DNA from: Dolomedes plantarius
Taxonomy: Eukaryota; Arthropoda; Arachnida; Araneae; Dolomedidae
NCBI GenBank assembly: GCA_907164885.2
Contig: OU015492.1
Span: 206,546,493 to 206,610,492, forward strand
Reading direction: 5' to 3'
DNA length: 64,000 nt
Position numbers and translations under genes: made by a program. This document shows, piece by piece, positions 34,872 through 46,519 of this stretch. Every line of letters starts with the position of its first letter. Positions within the stretch are counted from its first letter, which is position 1. A model generated the notes under the pieces. That model did not search any database and was not told where the DNA came from. It was given only the letters and a program-made list of their open reading frames with translations.

Positions 34872-36208
34872 CAGCATGAGCTTTGAAGCTTCCGGCAATA
34901 TCTGATCTAAAAGCTCAGTGTCTAAAAACTGTACCCCGTTTTACGCGCATATTGTTAAAAGTCAACTAAGTTGCGGGATTCGTATATACTGACGTGAAAT
35001 TAAGACAATATAATGTAAAATATTGATTTCAAAGCACATATTTCAAATTTCCGGAATTATTTAATTTCTGAAAAAGGTTTCAAGCGTATTTATTGAAAGA
35101 GAAAACCTGTCAAGCTGCATTCAATCTATTAGGATTGCACAAACACGTTCCCGGTTCCACAACAAATCAGTTTATCAGCATGAGCTTTAAAACTTCCGGC
35201 AATATCTGATCTAAAAGCTCAATGTCTAAAAACTGTACCCCGTTTTACGCGCATATTGTTAAAAGTCAACTGAGTTGCAGGATGCGTATATACTGACTAG
35301 AAGGTAATCCATCATTTTGATGTCATAATACTAATAATGACGTCATAATGAAAAAAGTATATGAAAGTTAAAAAATATCCCGAATTATCTAACAATATTG
35401 CATTTAATCCACACCTTGTAAAAGCAAACCCTTTCATTATTTTTTATTTATTTAGTTTTTCATGCGATTGGAGTAGTAGACTGCCATCCAACCCGTCATT
35501 TTGACGTCATAATACTAATAATGACGTCATAATGGAAAAAAGTATATGAAAGTTAAAAAATATCCTGAATTATCTAACAATATTGCATTTATTCCTCACC
35601 TTGTAAAAGCAAACCCTTTCATTATTTTTATTTATTTAGTTTTTCATGCTATTGGAGTAGTAGACTGCCATCCAGTTTTTTACAGCTCACTACGCGATAT
35701 GAATACTTGTGCTACTTGATTCATTCACATTCAAGTTTGTTTACTTTCAGAATTCCTCGCAAAAGTAAACAGATTTTTAAAAACTGTTAAATATACAGCT
35801 AAAAGTATCCAATTTTTTTTAGTTCTGAATGTTTTATAGAAAAATAGGCTGAACAAGCGTGATTTGATGGAGAAGATATTAGTGTTTAGGTAAGAAAAAA
35901 ATTCTGATCCACATCTGGAATTGAAATCAAGCTTAACCGGCCGTTTGTTTACTGAGGGCTTCAATTGAGAGATGAGTACAGCCCGGAAGTGTTATACAGA
36001 GACAACGGCTATTATATATATATAATGTGAAATCAAGACAATATAATGTAAAATATTGATTTCAACGGACATATTTCAAATTTCGAGAATTGTTTAATGT
36101 CTGAAAAAAAGTCTCAAGCGTATTTATCGAAAGAGAAAACCCGTCACGCTGCATTCAATCTCTTATGATTGAACAAACACGTTCCCGGTTCCACAACAAA
36201 TCAATTTA
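34872..36208. repeat. tandem duplication (~304-bp unit), second unit split by an insertion
   Basis: Unit 1 is 34872-35175 (CAGCATGAGCTTTGAAGCTT ... CACAACAAATCAGTTTAT). Unit 2 begins at 35176, is interrupted after 35297, resumes at 36027 (GTGAAATCAAGACAATATAA) and ends near 36208. The units share nearly all their sequence. Unit 1 therefore shows the uninterrupted target of the insertion: TACTGAC|GTGAAAT. Confidence 0.92.
35298..36026. mobile_element. CRE-carrying interspersed repeat, copy 2, with internal duplication
   Basis: Starts TAGAAGGTAATCC and ends TTATATATATATAAT, matching 18415-18955. Its front ~183 bp is tandemly duplicated (35309-35490 and 35491-35675), giving four CRE-type octamers: TGATGTCA at 35318, and TGACGTCA at 35338, 35502 and 35522. 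Comparison with the empty tandem unit shows a 729-bp insertion with no target-site duplication. Confidence 0.85.
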
Positions 36209-37012
36209 GATAGCAGTCTCTCCAAACATGTCAAATTTTTGTATAGGTCTCTCTTATACAGTTCTGCTTAATAAACACATTCAACGGCGAAAATTTATTC
36301 TAAGAATACTTTATTCATGCGTCGTGACTGTAAGTCGTAGAATATTTGAATAATGGCATGTAATAATAATAATAAGAAAAAAAAAAAGAAATTCAATAAA
36401 CGCAAGAGACAAAAAAAAAGAGAGAGAGAGAGAGACCGGCATTATTCAATTCAACGGCATCGCCACTATCACACCAGCGAATCAAGTGAAGAATAATAAC
36501 GACACAGTGGATTTTCTCGCGGGCACAAAAGGAAATGTGATAAAGGTAACGATGTCGTGTTTCTTAGGCGCACACACAGCTGAAAAAGAGCCGATGGAGG
36601 AGGAAATAAAAAAAGGAAAAAAAAAAAAAAAAAAAGGGCTCGCTCACTGAGAAAACAATCTTCGGATTTAGAGTGACCCAACCGAACCAATCAGGGGCCC
36701 TCCGGAGAGGATTTGAATCCGAAATATGGGGTGGTTGAAGGTATAATAGAATTTGAGGGTAGCAAGGCGTATTGATTCGAGTAAGTCCTTGATTGCGGGA
36801 AGGATCTTCGATTATATAAAAGAAGTGAAGTCTCTTTCAACGAGTAAGTATTGGGGCGATTATATTATGGACCAATAAATACACTGATGAATCGCGACAT
36901 GGGGCAATTTCCTTTTTCCTAGAGAGTCCTTTAGAGGTAATGTTGTTACTACTCAGAATGCGACCACACGTGTGTTTGAGAAAGGCTGCATTTTTGGACC
37001 TATGTTTCAGCA
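36209..37012. other. non-coding stretch with GC-balanced patch and simple repeats
   Basis: 36,361-36,436 is AAT/A-rich then (AG)n. 36,600-36,640 is A-rich. 36,440-36,800 is otherwise mixed-composition, repeat-free DNA that may be regulatory. No gene recognised. Confidence 0.45.
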
Positions 37013-37020
37013 TAATTATG

Positions 37021-37321
37021 TGGAAACTAACTAACTCATGGCACAACAGTCCGAATTGCTTTTCCGCATTGTGGACCAAGGCTTGCGGTGCCCATCACCG
37101 CTTTTATGACAGTGGACTTGGGGTGCCATACAGCATATGTCTCGGTCAGGTGGTCAACCTGACGCAGGATCCCAAGAGCTAGTTCCCAAGTTCTTGGTTC
37201 TCATTTCATCGACCCACTCAAGGGATGAAAGGCATGAGTCGACCTTGCCCAGTCACAGGGTCGAACCCTGGACCTGTGGCGTGGCAGCTTGGCGCTTTTA
37301 ACCACTTCTCCACCGGGCGTC
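37021..37321 (-). mobile_element. SINE family A, complete copy with TSD
   Basis: Flanked by 8-bp duplications TAATTATG at 37013-37020 and 37322-37329. On the minus strand the tRNA-like head starts ACGCCCGGTGGAGAAGTGG (A box in TGGAGAAGTGGTTAAAAGC) and continues to GGGTTCGACCC (B box). The body follows, then a tail of short AGTT-type repeats. The body is shared with 19312-19506. With head, body, tail and TSD it is a full 301-bp retroposed SINE. Confidence 0.9.
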
Positions 37322-37329
37322 TAATTATG

Positions 37330-38630
37330 CGCTAACAAAATGTATTTTGAAATATTAAGTTATGGTATAAGTGTATTCAGTGTTCGCATCGCGCATATGG
37401 CATTCTCTTTAAGCCGGTAACGACCGGATGAGGATGGATTGGCTAGGGTGCTGGCATTCGATGGCACAGTCTGTGTGTTTGAGTCCCATAATTGAGATGG
37501 ATATGTTTGCAGCCTTTTGGAATCGGCTGTAAACTGTAGGTGCCGGTCAAATTATCCCCCGTGTAGCCAGTGTCTGTATTTCCATAGTATAGCCATTTAA
37601 AAATATTAGGATCGCACATAAACCTTACCATAGTTTCTCCTATAAAATCAATTTCACGAATTCGTTACATTAAAAAATATAGTTCAAAATGACATTTACG
37701 GTTGCGATTAGTTTAGTTTTTCCACGCATTTACCGCGAAAGTTTACATCAGTAGATAGTACCATAACGACTTACAGCGGATACCAGCAGTTTTTTATATT
37801 TGTAGTGGAGAGGTGAAAGAGATAATATCAAATAATCGTTTTCCTGAACGACAACAATAATAGTAATGCAAAACACAAAAACTCTAGAACAAACTTATTT
37901 TTTAGAGCTAATTGTTAACGGCCATAGAGTGAAAATCCGTGTGCTTCTATAAAAATCTTTATAATAGAATGGAAAGTATACGAAAGAAATAAGGACCTTG
38001 AGTGCAAAAATAAGCACTTTTAAAAAACTTTTTCAGGCCCGTAAAAGCAAAAACTGAAAGTAAGGAATTAAGAACCGTACAAACTCTGTAACATGACATT
38101 TTAAAGGATGGCATCACGTAAGCATCTCCGAAATATTTTTAAAAAATTGATATTTTTTGAAAATTTAGAGTTTAGTTCAGTTATAGATTTCTATGCAAAA
38201 GATGCTTTACACACTGATTGGCTTGTTGTATGCATTTAATTTTAGTAATTCATTGATCAGCATTTTATTTCTAACTTAGCAACAATAAAGAATTTATATA
38301 ACGGTTTAAAAAAGCATTTTCTGACAAACATCTGTATTTGTGCTTTGGAATGTTAGTTTATTTACATAAATAATAAAACATGAAAATTTAATTCAGAGAT
38401 TAGTGCTTCCTAATAAAACTTCCAAAAGATTTCCTCATCTATTCTGAAATTGTAGTTTTTGCTATCAGTCTAATGAAAAAAATTAAATTCTTTACGTCTT
38501 TAGTCCTAGTATTAATTCATTTTACATCACTTTTAGCTACTGCATTACCTTTCTCAACTGATAGTACTTGATCGCAAACTGAGAAATATATATATAAACA
38601 TATGTATTGAGAATGAGAAAGTCAAGTGAA
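37330..38630. other. non-coding stretch with tRNA-like fragment
   Basis: 37,440-37,580 contains TAGGGTGCTGGCATTCGATGG and GTGTTTGAGTCCC, resembling another SINE head with A and B boxes and a GTAGCCAGT tail. Otherwise AT-rich without a gene. Confidence 0.4.
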
Positions 38631-38642
38631 TATATATATATT

Positions 38643-38714
<72 letters not shown>

Positions 38715-38736
38715 AGTGTGTGAGAGAGAGAGAGAG
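38631..38736. repeat. compound (TA)(TG)(GA) microsatellite
   Basis: Alternating blocks: TA, TG, TA, TG, then GAGA. Frames across it on the minus strand are artefacts. Confidence 0.95.
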
Positions 38737-39228
38737 ACATATCATGTCTTGTAGACGCAGCTTGAAAATCGGATACTGGAACAACTAGAACAGAGTTGGT
38801 TATTGAGACGCAGTAAATAGACGATTTCGTTAATATAGTTTTATTGTCGTTCATATGCAGTTCTCCATAGGGAGGGAGCTAGACCGAGTGACATATGAAA
38901 TGTAGCAAACAATATCAGAAAAAAAGCGCGGCTTCAGCCGCGTTCTCATTTTTAGATCGGGAAAATACAGAAGAGGTGATGCAAAGGTTCCATATGACGT
39001 TATGTTACGTCATGGACTAGGGCATGTCCAATGATTCTTATTGGCTCAGTCTCCCTAGACAGAGGTCGTCCTGAGTCTCTAAGGATCTTTGTCTGTCTAC
39101 AGGAGAACGAAGGGATTAAGTACTGCAATCTTTATGAGAATTACACCATCTTTAGAAATCGAATAAATTATGTTTTACAGGAATATGGAGAAGTCAGATT
39201 ATTAATACAAAATTAATTTTTCTATTAC

Positions 39229-39231
<3 letters not shown>
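38737..39231. other. mixed-composition stretch with GC hairpin
   Basis: A perfect CGCGGCT-TC-AGCCGCG hairpin lies at about 38,935-38,950. Read on the minus strand it is followed by ten bases and then CTGA|T, a layout similar to a Helitron 3' end, but no 5' partner was found. Nearby are TGACGTTATGTTACGTCA and an inverted CCAAT box. No gene called. Confidence 0.3.

Positions 39232-39313
<82 letters not shown>
39232..39313. repeat. compound (CA)n(TA)n microsatellite
   Basis: CA run of about 30 bp then TA run of about 50 bp, directly abutting LTR-like repeat C copy 2. Confidence 0.96.
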
Positions 39314-39320
<7 letters not shown>

Positions 39321-39846
39321 AAACTAGTAATTTCTTAATTCAACACTCTTAACATTTAAAAACTATTAATTCCTCACTTTACTATTCCAATTTACAAAAC
39401 TTTTTTTAATTCCTTAAAACATTTAATTCCCTTTGGGCATTCGCGTTAAATTCCATTATTACAGCCTTAGGCAAAATCATTCAAGATGGCTGTCTTTTTT
39501 AACTAAAAGGACTCGGCGTGGCGTCAGTACGAGTTTAAATCAGTTCTGCACATCAACAACAACTTTAAACCAATCAACCATTAAGACACACCCTTAGTCC
39601 AATCACGTGATGGGGTGAAGTTTATATAACTCGTGACGTCCGGAAGTAGGACGGATTTCTGTATTTTCTATTGCTGCATCCATACCGACGGATCGGTCGG
39701 TGTATTGAATAAAAATGTTCCCGTAAAATCTTGTGTCTGCGATTTGTTCTTTCGGACAGACTACCATTCCAGTGTCTACAGAGATGACTGTGATGTGGGG
39801 TTGCGGCATTCTTCTTTTTAATGAACGACAGCCGTTCTCCCCATGT

Positions 39847-39848
<2 letters not shown>
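39314..39848 (+). mobile_element. LTR-like repeat C, copy 2 (possible solo LTR)
   Basis: Inverse partner of 21441-21981. It contains GCATTCGCGTTAAATTCCAT, a TATA box (TTTATATAA, about 39,620), AATAAAAATG (about 39,706) and the terminal GTTCTCCCCATGTCACA, which merges into a CA microsatellite. Bordered on both sides by microsatellites ending in TA. The short frames on either strand are not conserved as proteins between copies. Confidence 0.6.

Positions 39849-39891
<43 letters not shown>
39848..39891. repeat. compound (CA)n(TA)n microsatellite
   Basis: Follows the right end of LTR-like repeat C copy 2. Confidence 0.95.
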
Positions 39892-40995
39892 GTAATGAAC
39901 ATACTATATCACCGGGGGAAAAAAGCGTACGCTTTGATTATCATAACCTCGCACTCAGCCTCTCAAGTTTCGAGTTTTTACAGTCAACAATAGATATCTC
40001 TCCGAGGTTATGTACCTGTGTATTGGCTTACTTTAGTTTTCATCTTCAAAAATAAAGGACTATTTTTTTTGTCTGTTGCATTAGTAATAACACGTACGTG
40101 CAATGGGAACACTCGCCAGGATCGTCATTAATTCCACGGTGGTCTAAGTTCAGTAGCACTAAAGCTATTTGCAGAGAAAACATGAAGGAAAAAAATAATT
40201 ATTTCTTCATCATTTACTGGGAAATGACAAAAAGATCTCATAAAAAAAAAACGTAGAAAGGAAACGCTCACAATGGCCATCATTCTCAACAATAACACTT
40301 AAAATTATGGGCATTAAAAAAGGGGCATTGGTAAATTGTCTTCCCCTGTTTTCTGATACTATTATACACAGAATTTCATACTTATATAAAATGTACATAT
40401 TCCGTTTCCAGCGTTACATTCAAAAGCAGCGCAACTTACATTTCATGGTCATTAACCTGCCATAAGACTTTTTTTTTTTTTTTTTACGAAAATGCAATCA
40501 GTTAAGTCAGTCCACCCTCTTTTTTTCCGCATTTTGATGATATCGCGTACTATATGTAGGATAATGTGGGTAAATACGCAGAGAATGAAACGTCTGGAGG
40601 TGACGGATTTTGTTTCCGGGCGCCCCCGTAGACGATAAACGCTAGACTAACGGGGAAAAAAGCAAAGGGGGAGGGGGAGAGTAAAATGACCACAGATATT
40701 ACGTCTCAAAACGGGTCAGCTGAATGAATAAGAATTTTGAAAGGCGTAAAGAATGGCGAAGCAAATTGAATTCTGAAGGGTCCAGATGAAAATAAATATA
40801 GAGGTGAGGGTGTTAGAGCCGAATTAGAGGCGATATCTAAACAGGAAATGTTTCAGAAAAGAATTTTTTTTTCTACGCCTTATTTTCGGATTGAAAAAGA
40901 ACGATACCGCATCATCAGATGGAAATCACTTCCCTAAATCAAACGAAACTATCACTGGATGGTTGGGAGTTACGACCTTTTTTTTTTTTTAAATT

Positions 40996-41026
<31 letters not shown>

Positions 41027-41469
41027 TATTTATTTATTTATTTATTTATAACAAATCGGTCATTTTGAATCTCTAGTTCTGCGGTTAAAGTCATCCCTGC
41101 ATCATTATAACACAAAAAAAAGTTGCAAGTTTAATCTCCCTAATCAATTAATTGAACAAAAAAGTTATGCAACCCTTTAAAAGTTTTAGAGGTTTCATAT
41201 ATAACCTGTACAAATTCTTTACAAAATTTTTGCTAAAATCTTATAAACATTTTTGTTTCCAATCAAACTTTTCAGATTTTAAATTATTAAATCGTTTTTA
41301 AAAAAATCTTTTATTTTATGAATAAAAAATACTTATGAAATACGTTCAGTGCATATCAACGATGAAAAGAGTAATTTTTTCTGGCACTCAGTAGATTTAC
41401 AGAATTTTAAAATTATTTATTTATTTTTTCCTACAGGAGGAAATTGTCGTGTAGACATTCGCATATAAT
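39892..41469. other. non-coding stretch with (ATTT)n
   Basis: 40,998-41,050 is an ATTT tetranucleotide repeat after a T run. 40,540-40,880 is GC-balanced and repeat-free. No gene recognised. Confidence 0.5.
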
Positions 41470-41598
41470 TCACCGCAGTTTGCTGGCCATTTTATATGGG
41501 GGCACCATATAGGTGGACCAGCATTACCCCCTATGAAGGGACGACACAAAGGGGACTCCCTCGGCACCAAAAGCCAGCACGCTGTACCACTTGGGTGT
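41470..41598 (-). mobile_element. SINE family B, copy 3
   Basis: On the minus strand: CACCCAAGTGGTACAGCGTG (head), then TTCATAGGGGGTAATGCTGG, CACCTATATGGTGCCCCCAT and GGCCAGCAAACTGCGG. The body matches copies 1 and 2. The B-box region is diverged. Confidence 0.75.
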
Positions 41599-41610
41599 AT
41601 ATAATTTGAA

Positions 41611-42047
41611 GTGGCACTCTAAATGAATTTGATAGAAACACAGTTTATACATGAAACAATGTTTATTGAATTCGTTGCACATATAGAATTTGCTTTTACA
41701 GCAATAAGCATACGTACTACTTGTACGGAATATATATTAACATTCAATAGAAATACACTTTGCAAATACTCACAAACCAGCAGAGAGTCAAACCAGCAGT
41801 ACTGCCGCGTAAACTTTGGGCCCCGAAAGCACTGGCGCAGGATAGCACCTGGAGCTGCTTTCCTCGTAGCTCCCTTACGCTTATCTATCAACTTTAACAA
41901 CACCCCTCTTTCAACCTCTGTATTAATCAAGCTGCTTGGTATTTATACCAAGCGCATATGCCGAAATTAGCATATCTCAAACAGCTTCTTTAATTCATTC
42001 ACTCAAAAGTTCGATTCTTGTGAATCGAATCTTATGTATACTTTACA
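41611..42047 (-). mobile_element. LTR-like repeat D, copy 1
   Basis: Reverse complement of 50299-50707. In the sense direction it starts TGTAAAGTATACATAAGATT, then has a symmetrical GCTTGGTATAAATACCAAGC element containing a TATA box. AATAAAC lies about 60 bp before the end and the end is GAGTGCCA. Start TG and end CA are LTR-like, but no TSD was found. The 115-codon plus-strand frame at 41623-41970 is antisense and probably not a gene. Confidence 0.6.
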
Positions 42048-42566
42048 ATATTTAGAATAAAAAGACGGTAGTAATCGTCAAACTAACGTTTCATTACATA
42101 AGAAATATGGTATTGTGCAAACTTCGATCACTGCATTATTGAAGTGTTGTTGAAATCAGAATCAGTACAATGAATAGAACTCCTACAAATACTTTGTCAA
42201 GAAATTTTATGAACTAAAGGTCTTCCCTGAAGAATTGCATCACAATTTTCCACAGGATCAAACCATTCTATTCAATCAAGGAATCTTAACATGTAACAAG
42301 GAATATTTTCTCATATGTATTTTCCTCCTGCGTTTTAAATATAAAGAAATGGTAGTTTTGATGCCCTTACAAAGAGACTGCAAACTTCCAAGTTACACAC
42401 AAGGTCTGCAAGTCGCCAGTATCTTACAGTATTATTTTAAGGGGTCCAAGACACAAAATGCTTCAAATTTTGAAAAAAAAATTAATTATTGCATTAAAAA
42501 TTTGTGTGTTCTTTTCCGCTTAAAATAACGTTTAAATCATGTTTCTATCTTAATTAGAACAGGAGA

Positions 42567-42597
<31 letters not shown>

Positions 42598-43259
42598 GAA
42601 ACATTCTAATAGCCGCCAATCGTTGTTTAAATCTTTAAGTGCGTTTTTCTGCATGATGGGTTATTTCACCATTTCTCGTCTTTACAATTATTATAAGACA
42701 AGAACAGTCAAAGTTAAATAGTTCAAACTTGGAACATGTCTTTTTCATTTATTTTACTTTAGTTTTGATTCAGCAAATTTGAAAAAAAATATTTACTGTT
42801 GAAAAAATTATTTTCTAATAATAAGTTACATAATTTTTTTTGAAATTTTGACTCTAAATATTTTAAATTTAAAAAAAAATTAATATTTAAAAAAATGCTG
42901 AATCAAAATTAAAACTTATATATTTCTGTTTAATTAAATAAAAAAATTGAAATTCGACAAATAATATTTCGAGTTATATAATGATTTTAAATGACTCCAC
43001 TTTTTTTTAAAATTTTAAACTTTAAAATATTTTAAAAACTCTCTGAGAAGTTTTATGATGTGATTTTGTTTACAAATTACATGGTTAACCATCATAAAAA
43101 AATTCAAAATTTTAACTGAAAAATTTTTAAAAAAACTTAAATGTGTCCTGGACCCCCTTCAGCAAGGTTAATTTAAAAAACAATTAAGATGAAATTAGTG
43201 GATTTAAAGAAGAAAGCTCAAATTAATCAAACCTCACAAAATAAGATAAATAAGATTGT
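42048..43259. other. very AT-rich non-coding stretch
   Basis: 42,569-42,597 is an (ATT)n run. 42,700-43,180 is almost entirely A/T. The 97-codon frame at 42235-42528 has no motif. Confidence 0.6.
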
Positions 43260-43267
43260 TATACCGG

Positions 43268-43555
43268 CAGGGCCGCCCAAAGGGGGGGGGGGGGCAACTG
43301 GGGCACTTTGCCCCAGGCCCCCAACTGCCGGAGGGGCCCTAAAAAAATTTTTTTATATTTTGATTTATTAGATTTCCTCCGAAAGAAAAATCTGAAACTT
43401 GTACCGTACTTCAAAATTCAAAATAATCTCCTAAAAAAAGGGCCCCCCCCCCAAAAAAAAAAAAAAAAAAAAAAAAATTATTCGATTAATCAGATTTCTT
43501 GGGGCCCCCAACAGAAGTTTGCCCCAGGCCCCGTAAAGTCCTCTGGGCGGCCCTG
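43268..43555 (+). mobile_element. non-autonomous hAT element, family G copy 1, 8-bp TSD
   Basis: Ends CAGGGCCGCCCAAAGG and CTCTGGGCGGCCCTG are inverted. A perfect TSD TATACCGG flanks it (43260-43267 and 43556-43563). Contains GGGGCACTTTGCCCCAGGCC near one end and GTTTGCCCCAGGCCCCG near the other, so the inverted repeat extends inward. The same family occurs reversed at 44528-44799. Confidence 0.93.
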
Positions 43556-43563
43556 TATACCGG

Positions 43564-44519
43564 GTGTTCTTATCTCTCGATCCGGGAGTCAGAGGGGGAA
43601 GTTATATTAATTGACCATATTACTTCAGTGAAAATATGGTCAGTGAAAATATGGAAAATATAAATTATGATATTGTCCATATCATAATTTATGTAATAAG
43701 TCCACATTTAGCAAGCAGATCTGTAGCCAGTGGAAGGACAAAGGACTACGGCGGAAACAGAATCCCTTATCACGCCTATACTAAAAATATTGCCCATATG
43801 AGAGCCCATAAAGAGCCTGTGAATTCTCATGCACCAGTAAATCAAACAGCTAACAGCTTTATCTCTTTTCAAAAGTCGACATTCCATATTTTACGGCACA
43901 TCAAAATCAGTACCAGCATTAATGACACGATTCCAAATTTCGTACTAAAGATAACGTTGGGGTACGGTCAGAACCCACGACGAGCGACGCCAAAGAGATC
44001 CGAAGCCATAAAATCAAAGGAAACCGGCTGATTAAGAAAGTTTCGCATTACAGATCTCTGCAACCTTTGATACTCGTTAATTTTTTTTTTTCTTCTTCTT
44101 TTCTGCTCGATGTTCTGGTATTGCAATGGGCCGGGGGGGCACCCGTATGTAGGGGAACGCCTAGCTCAGGAAATTATGTACTTTTTCATTTCTTTTCTTA
44201 CTTTATTTCACTCATTATGGAGGGGTGTAAAATATATCCTGCTGGGAGGTCTGGCTTTTATTGGAGCTGCGGAACACAGAAAGGGTTCTTTGTTTTTTTT
44301 TTAAATTATATTGTGCTCGAAATGCGACTGAAAGTGCAAGGATATTTTTTAAAATTATTTTTTAATTTTTTAGCACCAGGTTCTGAGAAACTTAAGGGGG
44401 GGATCACTACCCTTAAATCTTTAAAACATTCGATTTTTTGAAAAAAATATATGTTAAAGCCTGATCATTTCTGAACAAAATAAAGCAAACCGCATGAAAA
44501 TATTCCGCTTAGTTCCGGA
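43564..44519. other. stretch with the window's longest non-repeat open frame
   Basis: 43636-44031 is an open frame of 131 codons that begins with ATG inside a duplicated CAGTGAAAATATGG. The product has no recognisable domain, and it lies between two copies of a transposon. It is long for this composition but unsupported by splice sites or similarity. Confidence 0.2.
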
Positions 44520-44527
44520 GATATTGA

Positions 44528-44799
44528 CAGGGCCGCCCACAGACTTTACGGGGCCTGGGGCAAACTTCTGTTGGGGGCCCCAAGAAATCTGATTAATCGA
44601 ATAATTATTTTTATTTTTTTGGGGGAAGCCCTTTTTTCAAGAGATTATTTTGAATTTTGAAGTACGGTACAAATTTCAGAATTTTCTTTCGGAGGAAATC
44701 TAATAAATAATTTTTTTTAAATTTTTTGGGGGCCCCTCCGGCAGTTTGGGGCCTGGGGCAAAGTACCCCAGTTGCTCCCCCCCCCTCTGGGCGGCCCTG
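44528..44799 (-). mobile_element. non-autonomous hAT element, family G copy 2 (inverted), 8-bp TSD
   Basis: Ends CAGGGCCGCCCACAGAC and CTCTGGGCGGCCCTG, with TSD GATATTGA at 44520-44527 and 44800-44807. The interior matches the reverse complement of 43268-43555 (for example CAGATTTCTTGGGG versus CCCCAAGAAATCTG). The poly(C)/poly(A) run of copy 1 is much shorter here. Confidence 0.93.
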
Positions 44800-44807
44800 G
44801 ATATTGA

Positions 44808-45996
44808 TATTCTAAATATTTAATTACTGATCAAGTTTATGGTAGTTTATGGTAGGTATGGTAGTTTATGGTCAAAACAGGAGCCGCACTTTCATCGCCC
44901 ATAGCCTTCAGGACTTGATCTGATGTTGCTATCGGTCAAGGGGCTTAAGCAACAACAGCAAGTTTTCTTTTAATTTCACAAAATCAATTTTTACCATTTA
45001 TCCAAATAACAGTATTTTAGATTTAAGTAGTACAGAATCATAGCTACAACCTATGTAAAGAGTAGCGTAACAGTTATCTAGCAGAGGAAATGTGACATCT
45101 TTGCTACTCATTAACAAAAGAAAACAGACAAAATCGACAAAACTTATTGTTTTCGACTTTTAAGCTCATCTTAGAAAATATTTAAATCTGAGATACGTAA
45201 AATTAATTTTAAAAATGTCTTATTTATTTTCACTTTTCTATTTTATATAGGATAATTTCGTTTACTCTTGTCCATGTTCAAGTAATGTATAAATGTAAGT
45301 TTGAGCTAAACAGACAAAAAGGAATACGATGGAAAATTTCTGCACATATAAATAATCCAACAGAGATAGATAAAAATAATACGAATATAGAGAAAAAACA
45401 AACAGAAATCAAGCATTCTGGGCATCCACGCACCAACGGCAAGATTCTGTATAAGTGCCGGAACTGAACCATAAAACAACATAGAGGTAACCGACAGGTC
45501 TCGTCATCAGGGAGCCTAACCATATCAGTTACCTCAAGGGGAACTTTCTGAATAGGATGCAGGTAAGCCCAAAAGACATCCCAAGGCCCCGAGTCCCCCA
45601 AGGAAGCAATTAGTCAAAAGAAAATGAAAAGACAAACACAACTTACAGTATGGGCTCAACGCACCGTACATGCAAGCACACAAATAATCCTAATGCAAAG
45701 TAAAAGATGCATACACACCCGAAGATTTTTTCCGAACCGGAAAATTTCTGCACATTGTTAAAAAAATAAGTAATAAAAAAATAAAAGGTAAAATATTGCT
45801 AGGTACCTTTTAGATAATATTTCTCTACCTTGAATTTATTGTAAAAAATACGTAGAAAAAAAGCTTTTTTCTCTTTTTTTTTCTTTCTATCAACGCAGAG
45901 AGGCGTATTTCAAACAGAGCTCTCTATTTTATTTTCGACCGTTATCTACCAATAAAACATGAAAGTGTCAAATAACAAGATATCCACAAAGTAATA
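44808..45996. other. non-coding stretch
   Basis: No gene supported. 44,830-44,875 holds a small tandem of TATGGTAGTTTATGGT. The 107-codon minus-strand frame at 45278-45601 has no motif. Confidence 0.5.
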
Positions 45997-46519
45997 CAGT
46001 AAAACCTCGTTTATCCGGATCTCCGAATTATCCGGATAAGATTTGTAGACTTTTTTTATTATTTCATGTTCACATTAGATAATAATTTTTAACTATGATA
46101 GTAAGAAGTAACTATATAAGTACGCCAAATATTCGCTTTTTAGTTTGATTCAATGTACTGTTTCTGCATAGATAAATACAGGATACGCTTTTAAGTTTGA
46201 TTCATTGTACTGATCCTGCAATAAATTATGGTAATAAAATGCTTTTCGCTGAGTTTTAGAAAGCTGTAATAGAGTGTTACAGGGCGTTGACGTAGATTGA
46301 CTCAGAAAAGTTATTTTTAAATTTTTTAATGTCTTGTAAACAATACTGTGTAATTTTGCTACAAAACATAGTTATTTTTATCGTAATAAACGGTAAGTCT
46401 GATAAGTTAAGGATTTTGTTTTGCTTATCACCCATATTAACCGGATTTTCGATTGCTCGGATTGCCTATGGTCCCAGTTACTCCGGATAAACGAGGTCCA
46501 GATAAACGATGCTTTACTG
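45997..46519. mobile_element. pogo/Tigger-like non-autonomous element with TA target
   Basis: Starts CAGTAAAACCTCGTTTATCC and ends GATAAACGATGCTTTACTG; the flanking TA on each side (45995-45996 and 46520-46521) is the target duplication. CAGTA.A.CCTCGTTTATCCGGA-type ends typify pogo/Tigger elements of the Tc1/mariner superfamily. No transposase is present. Its right half is included in a tandem triplication. Confidence 0.85.

Noticed and set aside
41623..41970. 115-codon frame similar to a frame at 50507-50695
   Set aside because: Antisense to LTR-like repeat D; similarity follows from the repeat, and the frames diverge after about 45 residues.
45278..45601. 107-codon minus-strand frame
   Set aside because: No motif or start context; the overlapping plus frame is equally open.
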